A DNA stretch of 64,000 nucleotides from Altibacter sp. HG106 (GTDB taxonomy: Bacteria; Bacteroidota; Bacteroidia; Flavobacteriales; Flavobacteriaceae), in NCBI RefSeq assembly GCF_028561755.1, contig NZ_JAQQTD010000001.1:539159-603158 (forward strand), given 5' to 3'. The first letter of the stretch is position 1. Each line of letters opens with the position of its first letter. Shown here piece after piece: positions 1 to 6,675 of the stretch. The notes under the pieces are model-generated. The model was not told the DNA's origin and made no database searches. It saw only the letters and a program-made list of their open reading frames with translations. The position numbers and the translations under genes are program-made.

Positions 1-246
1 ATTGCTACAGTTGATTTTGAGGAACTCCTATATTACACCATGGCATCATTGCGGCGCTATTGTAGTAGTGATCCCATTATTGTGCAAAAATTGGTGCGTA
101 TGCTTCGATATTTGAAGGAACACGATTGCAAAGAGCCGCACTACAAAGAAGTTATTGCGAGGGAACTAGAAATACTTTTAAAGGCTGCGGAAGCATCCCT
201 ACCTTCAGAAATAGACAAACAAAGACTTTCGGGACCTACCGCTTAG
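1..246 (+). CDS. C-terminal fragment of a DUF2254-like membrane protein (5' truncated by window edge)
   Basis: The frame is open from base 1 and ends in TAG at 244-246, giving 81 visible residues. The internal ATG at 40 is not taken as the start because coding-like sequence continues upstream (VDFEELLYYT). The pattern FEELL...RRYCSSDPIIVQKLVRML resembles the cytosolic tail of DUF2254 predicted membrane proteins, where a short helical segment follows the membrane domain. No membrane helix is visible here because that part lies outside the window. It converges with the next gene and their stop codons overlap by four bases. Function of the family is unknown; the assignment rests on pattern memory only. 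Confidence 0.55.
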   Translation: MATVDFEELLYYTMASLRRYCSSDPIIVQKLVRMLRYLKEHDCKEPHYKEVIARELEILLKAAEASLPSEIDKQRLSGPTA

Positions 247-641
247 TTATAATAGGTTTTAAATATGCCCATTAATTCTTGCGCCGGAATCACACGATCC
301 TCCAATTCTTGTGTTCGATTTAAGATGCGATCCACAGCACCGGGACGAATACCTAGCTTGATTCCAAATTCCCGCAGGAGCTGTACCTCGCTTTCATGCA
401 CTTCATAATCTACATTCATCAACAACACCATTTTGTGAAAGTGAATGATGCGGTCCATTTCGTTGGGAATAGGGGGTGACGGTACCGGATGCTCCAGCAG
501 GTGTTCTACTTCTTTTTCAGAAACATCCATTCGTTTTGCCATTCTGAGGATAAAATCATATTCCTCATTTTTCAGGGTATTATCAGCAAAGGCCAAAGCA
601 ATTAAATCGCTTAATAAGCCAAACTTCTTTTGTTGCTCCAT
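243..641 (-). CDS. TerB-like small helical protein
   Basis: 132 residues, all-helical in appearance and without a signal peptide. Residues 5-45 (LLSDLIALAFADNTLKNEEYDFILRMA) have the pattern of the TerB/tellurite-resistance-like fold: a helix, an acidic turn D-x-x-L-x-x-x-E, and another helix; a second, weaker copy follows around residues 70-100. Such proteins are common in Flavobacteriia and have no established role; a tellurite function should not be assumed for a lone copy. A perfect -7 element sits five bases upstream of the ATG (see 647-654), so the mRNA may be nearly leaderless. The 3' end overlaps the convergent DUF2254-like gene by four bases. Confidence 0.7.
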   Translation of the reverse strand: MEQQKKFGLLSDLIALAFADNTLKNEEYDFILRMAKRMDVSEKEVEHLLEHPVPSPPIPNEMDRIIHFHKMVLLMNVDYEVHESEVQLLREFGIKLGIRPGAVDRILNRTQELEDRVIPAQELMGIFKTYYN

Positions 642-646
642 GGCTA

Positions 647-654
647 CAAAAATA
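647..654 (-). promoter_or_regulatory. TATTTTTG -7 element for the TerB-like gene
   Basis: The minus strand reads TATTTTTG, a perfect match to Bacteroidota TAnnTTTG, with its last G only six bases before the A of the ATG at 641. It coincides with the T-rich tail of the terminator of the upstream gene, so terminator tail and promoter may share DNA. No clear TTG was found at the -33 distance. Confidence 0.45.
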
Positions 655-686
655 AAAAATCCCGGTTGATGAGACCGGGATTTTTT
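655..686. terminator. Bidirectional intrinsic terminator
   Basis: The stem CCCGGT/ACCGGG (661-666 and 674-679) has a 7-base loop and is flanked by T-runs on both strands. In the minus direction it lies directly downstream of the secreted-protein gene ending at 702, which is its likely client. Confidence 0.8.
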
Positions 687-701
687 AGAGGTACCTTTCG
701 G

Positions 702-1037
702 TTAGCTTTTTGAAGTTAATCGGATGGGAACTTTGTATTCCTTTCCGGTTTCAAAATCGCTGGTTACCTTTTGGTAATTCAAACGCGACTTTACATAGCG
801 CTCTAACTGTTCGTTTTCAGTTTTAACACATAGCACCACGATTTCACTTTCTTCGTTCACAATGAAACTTACAAAAGCAGCTTCATCGTCGGTGACGAGG
901 AAATGGGGATTCTTCAGCAGTTCTCCGATCGTCTCAGAAGGAATTACATCAGTTGTAGAAATTGGATTGGTTGCAAATGCAGTAACGGTTGCGGCCATAA
1001 ACATCCCGGCCAAGAGGATTGATTGAAACGTTTTCAT
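702..1037 (-). CDS. Small secreted protein of unknown function
   Basis: 111 residues. The first ~22 residues (MKTFQSILLAGMFMAATVTAFA) form a clear signal peptide, predicting a periplasmic or exported mature protein of about 90 residues. The C-terminal half (residues 75-105, with RYVKSRLNYQKV and YKVPIRL) is faintly like the beta-sheet end of TonB/secretin-type domains, but this is not strong enough for a family call. I do not recognise the gene. The upstream region carries an ECF-sigma-like promoter (1070-1098), which suggests envelope-stress or other alternative-sigma control rather than constitutive expression. Confidence 0.7.
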   Translation of the reverse strand: MKTFQSILLAGMFMAATVTAFATNPISTTDVIPSETIGELLKNPHFLVTDDEAAFVSFIVNEESEIVVLCVKTENEQLERYVKSRLNYQKVTSDFETGKEYKVPIRLTSKS

Positions 1038-1069
1038 AAATTCTCGTTTTAAGATTGATATACACCTAA

Positions 1070-1098
1070 GAGACGAGCGGTAAGGAGGATATGTTACG
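1070..1098 (-). promoter_or_regulatory. Putative ECF-sigma promoter, CGTAAC-N17-CGTCTC
   Basis: On the minus strand CGTAAC (1098-1093) is followed after 17 bp by CGTCTC (1075-1070), ahead of the secreted-protein ATG at 1037. The AAC plus CGTC arrangement is the usual ECF sigma signature. The spacer is one base longer than in the three related promoters at 50.7-53.5 kb. Confidence 0.5.
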
Positions 1099-1147
1099 GT
1101 TCCCTAATTTCTTTAACAATTTATTAACCTTTGAAAATCAATGAACT

Positions 1148-1175
1148 AAAAAAGCCCCGGAAACGTTCCGAGGCT
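1148..1175 (-). terminator. Intrinsic terminator of sucC
   Basis: In the minus direction, an imperfect GCCTCGGAA / TTCCGGGGC hairpin is followed by a TTTTTT run. It lies about 25 bases beyond the sucC stop. Confidence 0.8.
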
Positions 1176-1197
1176 GATACAATATATGTCTTTCGAA

Positions 1198-2388
1198 TTA
1201 GCTGAGTACTTTTTGTACTTTATCGGCCGCTTCTTGAAACTCGATCGCACTTTGCACATCGAGTCCGCTATTATCAATCAATTCCTTTGCAATATCGGCA
1301 TTGGTTCCTTGTAAGCGTACAATAATCGGCACATCGATATTCTTCATGTTTTTATACGCATCGACGATTCCTTGTGCCACACGATCACAACGAACGATTC
1401 CACCAAAAATATTTACCAGAATTGCTTTCACATTAGGATCTTTCAGAATTAAATTGAAAGCCGCTTCTACACGCTCGGCATCTGCGGTACCTCCAACATC
1501 CAAGAAATTGGCGGGTTCCCCTCCGGCTTGCTTAATTAAGTCCATGGTAGCCATAGCCAAACCAGCTCCGTTCACCATACAACCTACATTTCCGTCAAGG
1601 TCTACATAATTCAACCCAACCTCTTTGGCCTCTACTTCCACGGGATTTTCTTCTCGTACGTCACGTAGGGCAGCATAGTCTTTATGACGAAATAAAGCGT
1701 TGTCGTCTAAGGTAACTTTGGCATCAACTGCAATGATCTTATCGTCGCTGGTCTTCAGCACCGGATTGATCTCAAAGAGTGATGAATCCGATTTTTCATA
1801 GGCCGTGTACAGGGCTTGTACGAACTTGGTCATTTGTTTGAATGCTTGTCCGCTTAACCCTAAATTAAACGCTACACGTCTTGCCTGGAAGGGCAACAAG
1901 CCCGTAGCAGGGTCTATCTCTTCCGTAAAGATTAGGTGCGGAGTCTCTTCGGCAACAGTTTCTATATCCATTCCTCCCTCGGTAGAATACATGATCATGT
2001 TTCTACCATTCGAGCGGTTTAATAGTACGCTCATATAGTATTCTTCCGGCTCATTATCGCCCGGGTAATACACGTCCTCGGCTACCAGAACCTGATGTAC
2101 TTTCTTTCCCTCCGCACTCGTTTGAGGGGTCACCAAATTCATTCCGATAATATCGTTTGCGATATCGGCGACTTCCTTGATATTTTTCGCAAGCTTTACA
2201 CCGCCCCCTTTACCTCGGCCACCCGCGTGCACCTGAGCTTTAATTACATGCCATCCGGTTCCGGTTTCTTCGGTCAGTTTTTTAGCAGCTTCTACGGCTT
2301 CATCTGCCGTGGTTGCCACAATACCGCGTTGAATTTGTACGCCAAAACTATTTAGTATTTCTTTCCCTTGATATTCGTGTAGATTCAT
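1198..2388 (-). CDS. sucC: Succinyl-CoA ligase (ADP-forming) beta subunit
   Basis: 396 residues, the full family length. It forms the nucleotide-grasp subunit of succinyl-CoA synthetase, which with the alpha subunit SucD interconverts succinyl-CoA and succinate in the TCA cycle with substrate-level ADP phosphorylation. The start MNLHEYQGKEIL is the classical N-terminus. The ATP-grasp glycine-rich element HAGGRGKGGGVKL lies near residues 54-66, and the C-terminal ligase domain shows FLDVGGTA and NIFGGIVRCD. sucD is not adjacent, which is usual in Flavobacteriia. It is flanked by its own -7 box and terminator, so it is probably monocistronic. Confidence 0.97.
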   Translation of the reverse strand: MNLHEYQGKEILNSFGVQIQRGIVATTADEAVEAAKKLTEETGTGWHVIKAQVHAGGRGKGGGVKLAKNIKEVADIANDIIGMNLVTPQTSAEGKKVHQVLVAEDVYYPGDNEPEEYYMSVLLNRSNGRNMIMYSTEGGMDIETVAEETPHLIFTEEIDPATGLLPFQARRVAFNLGLSGQAFKQMTKFVQALYTAYEKSDSSLFEINPVLKTSDDKIIAVDAKVTLDDNALFRHKDYAALRDVREENPVEVEAKEVGLNYVDLDGNVGCMVNGAGLAMATMDLIKQAGGEPANFLDVGGTADAERVEAAFNLILKDPNVKAILVNIFGGIVRCDRVAQGIVDAYKNMKNIDVPIIVRLQGTNADIAKELIDNSGLDVQSAIEFQEAADKVQKVLS

Positions 2389-2410
2389 GAGTCGTTAATT
2401 TTTCCGTAAG

Positions 2411-2418
2411 CAAAAATA
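2411..2418 (-). promoter_or_regulatory. TATTTTTG -7 element for sucC
   Basis: A perfect TAnnTTTG on the minus strand, 22 bases before the sucC ATG, giving a short leader of about 15-18 nt. No convincing TTG is visible at the -33 distance. Confidence 0.6.
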
Positions 2419-2567
2419 AGAAATGCCCTCGTAATCCCCTATCCTTTTAGTGGATTATGTCTCGATTTTACTGCGGAAAGGTCAAACTCAAAATTTTATC
2501 AAATTATTCACAGGCAATTAAAGGATAGCGTTTAATTTAGTTGGCTTATTTACAAACCAATCAAAAC

Positions 2568-3776
2568 ATGACTCATCGAGACCTACTAAACGTCGCAAAC
2601 GAATTTGGAAGTCCCGTATACGTTTACGATGCTGAGAAAATCCAATCGCAATACCAACGATTAACCGCTGCTTTCTCGAAAGTGAAACAGCTACAAATCA
2701 ATTATGCGGTTAAGGCCTTGAGCAATATTTCGGTATTGAAATTTTTACATCAGCAAGGAGCCGGGATGGATACGGTCTCTATTCAAGAAGTGCGGTTGGC
2801 GCTGGAAGCGGGTGTACCCGCCGAAATGATTATCTATACGCCCAATGGCGTCTCTTTGAAGGAAATTGAAAAAGCGGCTGAACTCGGAGTTCAAATCAAT
2901 ATTGACAACCTTTCCATTTTGGAGCAATTTGGAACCAAGCACCCCCACGTTCCTGTATGTATTCGCATCAATCCACATGTGATGGCGGGAGGGAATCACA
3001 ATATTTCCGTAGGCCATATCGACAGCAAGTTTGGAATTTCCATCCACCAATTGCCGCACGTGCAACGCATCGTAGAGAATACCGAAATGAAGGTCAACGG
3101 AATTCACATGCATACCGGAAGCGATATTTTAGATATTGATGTGTTCTTACATGCTTCGGAAATTCTTTTTGAGGCCGCGCGTCATTTTGATGCGCTGGAG
3201 TTTATTGACTTCGGAAGCGGATTTAAGGTGCCGTATCACGAGGGCGATATTGAAACTAACATCGAAGAATTTGGAGCCCGACTTACCGAACGCTTCAATG
3301 AATTTTGCCAAGAAGTAGGGAGGCCGCTCACCTTGGCTTTTGAGCCTGGAAAATTCCTGGTGAGTGAAGCCGGAAAGTTTTTAGTACAAGTAAATGTCGT
3401 GAAACAAACCACCTCTACTATATTTGCGCAGGTAGATAGTGGGTTTAACCACCTCATCAGACCCATGCTTTATGGATCGCAACATCAAATTGAAAACATC
3501 AGCAATCCCAAAGGCCGCGAACGTTTTTACAGTGTGGTGGGGTACATTTGTGAAACCGACACCTTCGCGAACAATCGCAGAATCGCCGAAATTCGAGAAG
3601 GCGACATTCTTGCCTTTTCAAATGCGGGTGCTTATGCGTTTACCATGGCCAGCAATTATAACTCTAGATTTCGCCCTCCCGAAGTATTATGGCATGGCGG
3701 AAAAGCACATCTTATTCGGAAGCGAGAAACCTTCGAAGATCTTACACGCAATCAAATTGTAGCCTCGCTGTCCTAA
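2568..3776 (+). CDS. lysA: Diaminopimelate decarboxylase
   Basis: 402 residues from the ATG at 2568. It is a PLP-dependent fold-III enzyme that decarboxylates meso-diaminopimelate to L-lysine. An in-frame TTG at 2541 would add nine residues, but MTHRDLLNVANEFGSPVYVYD is the usual family start. The PLP lysine is K49 in YAVKALSN. The glycine-rich phosphate-binding loop FIDFGSGFK and the C-terminal GYICETDTFANNR (normally GP(I/V)CESxD) are present. CET instead of CES is a mild variation. The beta-lactamase-fold gene follows after 27 bases on the same strand and may be co-transcribed. Confidence 0.95.
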   Translation: MTHRDLLNVANEFGSPVYVYDAEKIQSQYQRLTAAFSKVKQLQINYAVKALSNISVLKFLHQQGAGMDTVSIQEVRLALEAGVPAEMIIYTPNGVSLKEIEKAAELGVQINIDNLSILEQFGTKHPHVPVCIRINPHVMAGGNHNISVGHIDSKFGISIHQLPHVQRIVENTEMKVNGIHMHTGSDILDIDVFLHASEILFEAARHFDALEFIDFGSGFKVPYHEGDIETNIEEFGARLTERFNEFCQEVGRPLTLAFEPGKFLVSEAGKFLVQVNVVKQTTSTIFAQVDSGFNHLIRPMLYGSQHQIENISNPKGRERFYSVVGYICETDTFANNRRIAEIREGDILAFSNAGAYAFTMASNYNSRFRPPEVLWHGGKAHLIRKRETFEDLTRNQIVASLS

Positions 3777-3803
3777 GGTTCCAAATCCTTTGTATCTTTA
3801 ACC

Positions 3804-4922
3804 ATGCGCTATTTCGTTATGATTTGCTTGCTGGCTATGGCAGCTTGTGAGGCTCCTGAATTAAACCCCATTGAGCGATCGACGCTTAGTGCCCACCCTG
3901 CCATGCTGCAGGTGTGGCATGATCCCAACGCTTATGAGGTGCAAATTCTATTTACGGAAATAGATCGCAACGATCAAGGAACGCCAACCTTCACAGAGTA
4001 TTCCTTTAAAACCAACGACAGCGTTTATTTTTATCCGGCCAGTACGGTAAAGCTACCTGCCGCTATCCTTGCGCTCGAAAAAACTTCAAACGCTTCAGAC
4101 ATCACACGAGAGACGCGGTACACCCTTCCGGGGGATAGTAGCGAGTACAGCTTATCCTCCGACATTAAACAAATTTTTGCCGTGAGCGATAATGACGCAT
4201 ACAATCGCATCTACGAATGGTTAGGGCGAGATTATATGAACGAAGCGCTTCAGAAGAGAGGGATCAGCCCCATACGCCTGGCACACCGCCTTTCTACGGA
4301 AGATGCCGCTCGTTCTCAGCGCGACACGGTGACTTTCAAATTGACACACAGGGATACAACATTTGTTGGCAACGACCGAACCCTTACGCCCCTACCCAAT
4401 TTGCGGAAGATTAAGAAAGGTAAAGCGTTCATGAGACAGGGCGATCGCGTTCCGCAACCAATGGATTTTTCAGAAAAAAACTATCTACCGCTTCAAAGCC
4501 TACACGATATTACAAAACGCGTGTTCTTTCCCGAGACGTTCCCTCCTGAACAGCGTTTTTCGCTTTCCGAAGACAACCGAAGGTTTCTCATACAACAAAT
4601 GAAAACAGTTCCAAGGAAGGAAGGATACAATGAAACCGACTACCCGGATAGCTTTGGGAAATTTTTTATGTATGGCGATACGAAAGATCGAATTCCTGAG
4701 CATATCCATATTTACAACAAGGTGGGGTACGCCTACGGAACACTTACCGAAACCGCCTATATTCACGATACAGAACGGCAAATTGAATTCCTCCTGTCTG
4801 CTACCCTACTAGTAAACAAGAATCAGATTTTCAATGACGACACCTACGAATTTGAAACCGTTGGAATTCCCTTCTTAGCACAATTGGGACGCGAAATGTA
4901 CCTGCATATGCTGCAGCGATAA
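3804..4922 (+). CDS. Serine hydrolase lipoprotein, class A beta-lactamase fold
   Basis: 372 residues. The N-terminus MRYFVMICLLAMAAC is a lipoprotein signal with Cys15 as acyl site, so the protein is probably membrane anchored. The three fold motifs are in the right order: S80-x-x-K83 (STVK), S128-D-N130 and K306-V-G in place of the usual K[TS]G. A real class A beta-lactamase would be nearer 290 residues and would carry a Glu166 omega loop. This is longer, with insertions, so a peptidase/esterase or D-Ala-D-Ala-type role is as likely as antibiotic hydrolysis. The KVG triad is unusual but occurs in related serine hydrolases. It lies 27 bp after lysA. Confidence 0.8.
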   Translation: MRYFVMICLLAMAACEAPELNPIERSTLSAHPAMLQVWHDPNAYEVQILFTEIDRNDQGTPTFTEYSFKTNDSVYFYPASTVKLPAAILALEKTSNASDITRETRYTLPGDSSEYSLSSDIKQIFAVSDNDAYNRIYEWLGRDYMNEALQKRGISPIRLAHRLSTEDAARSQRDTVTFKLTHRDTTFVGNDRTLTPLPNLRKIKKGKAFMRQGDRVPQPMDFSEKNYLPLQSLHDITKRVFFPETFPPEQRFSLSEDNRRFLIQQMKTVPRKEGYNETDYPDSFGKFFMYGDTKDRIPEHIHIYNKVGYAYGTLTETAYIHDTERQIEFLLSATLLVNKNQIFNDDTYEFETVGIPFLAQLGREMYLHMLQR

Positions 4923-4966
4923 ACTGAAAAAATAAACGTCTGCCGCGACAATTCCTTCAAAAATCC

Positions 4967-4974
4967 TATTTTTG
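4967..4974 (+). promoter_or_regulatory. TATTTTTG -7 element for the RetSat-like gene
   Basis: A perfect TAnnTTTG 41 bases ahead of the ATG at 5016. It starts a new transcript after the lipoprotein gene. Confidence 0.55.
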
Positions 4975-5015
4975 AGACTTCTCGAGGGATCACACGCTTT
5001 TCAATTATACCCTAC

Positions 5016-6629
5016 ATGCGAAAAAAGAATTACGCGGCTTTCACTTCCGATCTTAGCGCCCAACGCCCTGATCACATTATCATCGGATCGGGGATTGGCG
5101 GACTTACCACAGCAGCGTGGTTGGCGAAAGGTGGGAAAAAAGTTATGGTCTTAGAACGACACTACGTACCGGGAGGCTTCACCCACGTTTTCAAACGAAA
5201 AAAAGGATTTCAATGGGATGTAGGAGTGCATTATGTGGGCAATGTTGGAGAAGAAGATTCACTCAAGGGGCTATTTGATTTTATTACCGATGGCGCGCTG
5301 GAGTGGGAATCGATGGGAGAAGTTTATGATGTTGCCATTATCGCGGGTAAAAGGTATGAATTTCGGAAGGGCGAGGAGGCGTTTCGTACGCAAATGAAGC
5401 ATTACTTTCCGAAGGAATCTGAAGCCATAGATGCCTACATAGAACTTATCAACGCTTCCAACAAACGCGGAGCCCCCTTCTTTTTGGAAAAAACCTTCAA
5501 GCCAATACTACAATACACCTTGGGCTATTTTTTTCGGAAACGATTTCAAAAATATTCCCAAGAGACCACCTATGAAGTGCTCCGTTCTATTACCGATAAC
5601 CCAACACTCATAGCAGTACTTTGTGCACAATGTGGCAATTATGGCCTTACCCCGAAGCGAAGCAGCTTTGCGGCGCATGCCTTGGTGATTGGTCATTTTA
5701 TGAATGGCGGATACTATCCTAAAGGCGGAGCCGAACAATTATGGCAACGCACCATCGACACCATCAATAATCACGGGGGAAGCGTTTATATTAAAGCGAA
5801 TGTGCAGGAGATAGTCGTGAAAAAAAATCGGGTGCAAGGGGTTCGCGTTGACAATTCCTTTATTCCTTGCAACAGTGTCATTAGCAATGTAGGGGTTTTG
5901 AATACGTTTCAGAAGCTACTACCCGAAGCGTATTCTCAAAAATACAAGATACCTACCAATACGTTAGAACGCGCAACAGCTCATTTTTGTTTATACGTTG
6001 GTCTAGATGCTAGCAGCGAAGCGCTACAACTTCCCAAACATAATATTTGGTGGTATGCCCACACCGATACCGATGCCATTATCAATGAGGCAACCCCTGA
6101 AAACGCTGCGAAACAGTTTGCTTACATCTCTTTTCCCTCTGCAAAAGATCCGCTTTGGGAGGACACCCACCCGAATACAGCTACCATTCAAGCTATATCT
6201 GTCGCGCATTATGATTGGTTTAAGGCGTATGAAGATCAGCCATGGCGTAATCGGGAAGATGCTTACGAAAACATGAAAGAAGTATTTAAAGAGGGCATGC
6301 TGAATCGATTATTTGAATTGTTTCCGCAGATCAAGCCCCATGTGGTTGTCACGGAAGTTTCAACGCCTCTTTCCACCAAACATTTCACTAATTATCAAGA
6401 AGGAGAAATATACGGACTCGCTCACACCCCTGAGCGGTTTACCCTACCTTTTTTGCGTTCAGAAACCAAAATAAAGGGACTTCGTCTTGCCGGTCAGGAC
6501 GTTACGCTTGTAGGGGTGGCCGGCGCTATGATTTCAGGGCTGCTTTGTGCTACCACCATTTTGAAATTCAAATCCTGGAAATTGTTCAAGCAAATTAACG
6601 GCTTGGACTGGAAACCCGATTCAGCATAA
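5016..6629 (+). CDS. FAD-dependent oxidoreductase of the phytoene desaturase / retinol saturase (CrtISO-RetSat) family
   Basis: 537 residues. The dinucleotide-binding motif IIIGSGIGGLTTAAWLAKGG (residues ~22-41) and the following ERHYVPGGFTH are typical of the CrtI/CrtISO/RetSat superfamily. The C-terminal FAD contact GLRLAGQDVTLVGVAGAMISG also fits. The closest pattern is all-trans-retinol 13,14-reductase or carotenoid isomerase rather than a canonical phytoene desaturase. No carotenoid gene (crtB, crtZ, crtY) is adjacent, so the substrate is unknown; lipids or polyenes are candidates. There is no signal peptide and no strong transmembrane segment apart from the flavin-binding hydrophobic stretches. 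The gene ends at a bidirectional terminator. Confidence 0.85.
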   Translation: MRKKNYAAFTSDLSAQRPDHIIIGSGIGGLTTAAWLAKGGKKVMVLERHYVPGGFTHVFKRKKGFQWDVGVHYVGNVGEEDSLKGLFDFITDGALEWESMGEVYDVAIIAGKRYEFRKGEEAFRTQMKHYFPKESEAIDAYIELINASNKRGAPFFLEKTFKPILQYTLGYFFRKRFQKYSQETTYEVLRSITDNPTLIAVLCAQCGNYGLTPKRSSFAAHALVIGHFMNGGYYPKGGAEQLWQRTIDTINNHGGSVYIKANVQEIVVKKNRVQGVRVDNSFIPCNSVISNVGVLNTFQKLLPEAYSQKYKIPTNTLERATAHFCLYVGLDASSEALQLPKHNIWWYAHTDTDAIINEATPENAAKQFAYISFPSAKDPLWEDTHPNTATIQAISVAHYDWFKAYEDQPWRNREDAYENMKEVFKEGMLNRLFELFPQIKPHVVVTEVSTPLSTKHFTNYQEGEIYGLAHTPERFTLPFLRSETKIKGLRLAGQDVTLVGVAGAMISGLLCATTILKFKSWKLFKQINGLDWKPDSA

Positions 6630-6656
6630 AAAAGCCACCCGAGGGTGGCTTCTATC
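6627..6656. terminator. Bidirectional terminator between convergent genes
   Basis: AAGCCACCC-gag-GGGTGGCTT, with an A-run before and a short T-rich tail after. In the minus direction the tail is TTTTTTA, so it serves both the oxidoreductase and the beta-helix gene. Confidence 0.85.
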
Positions 6657-6675
6657 CTCTATAGGTAAGGGGCTA

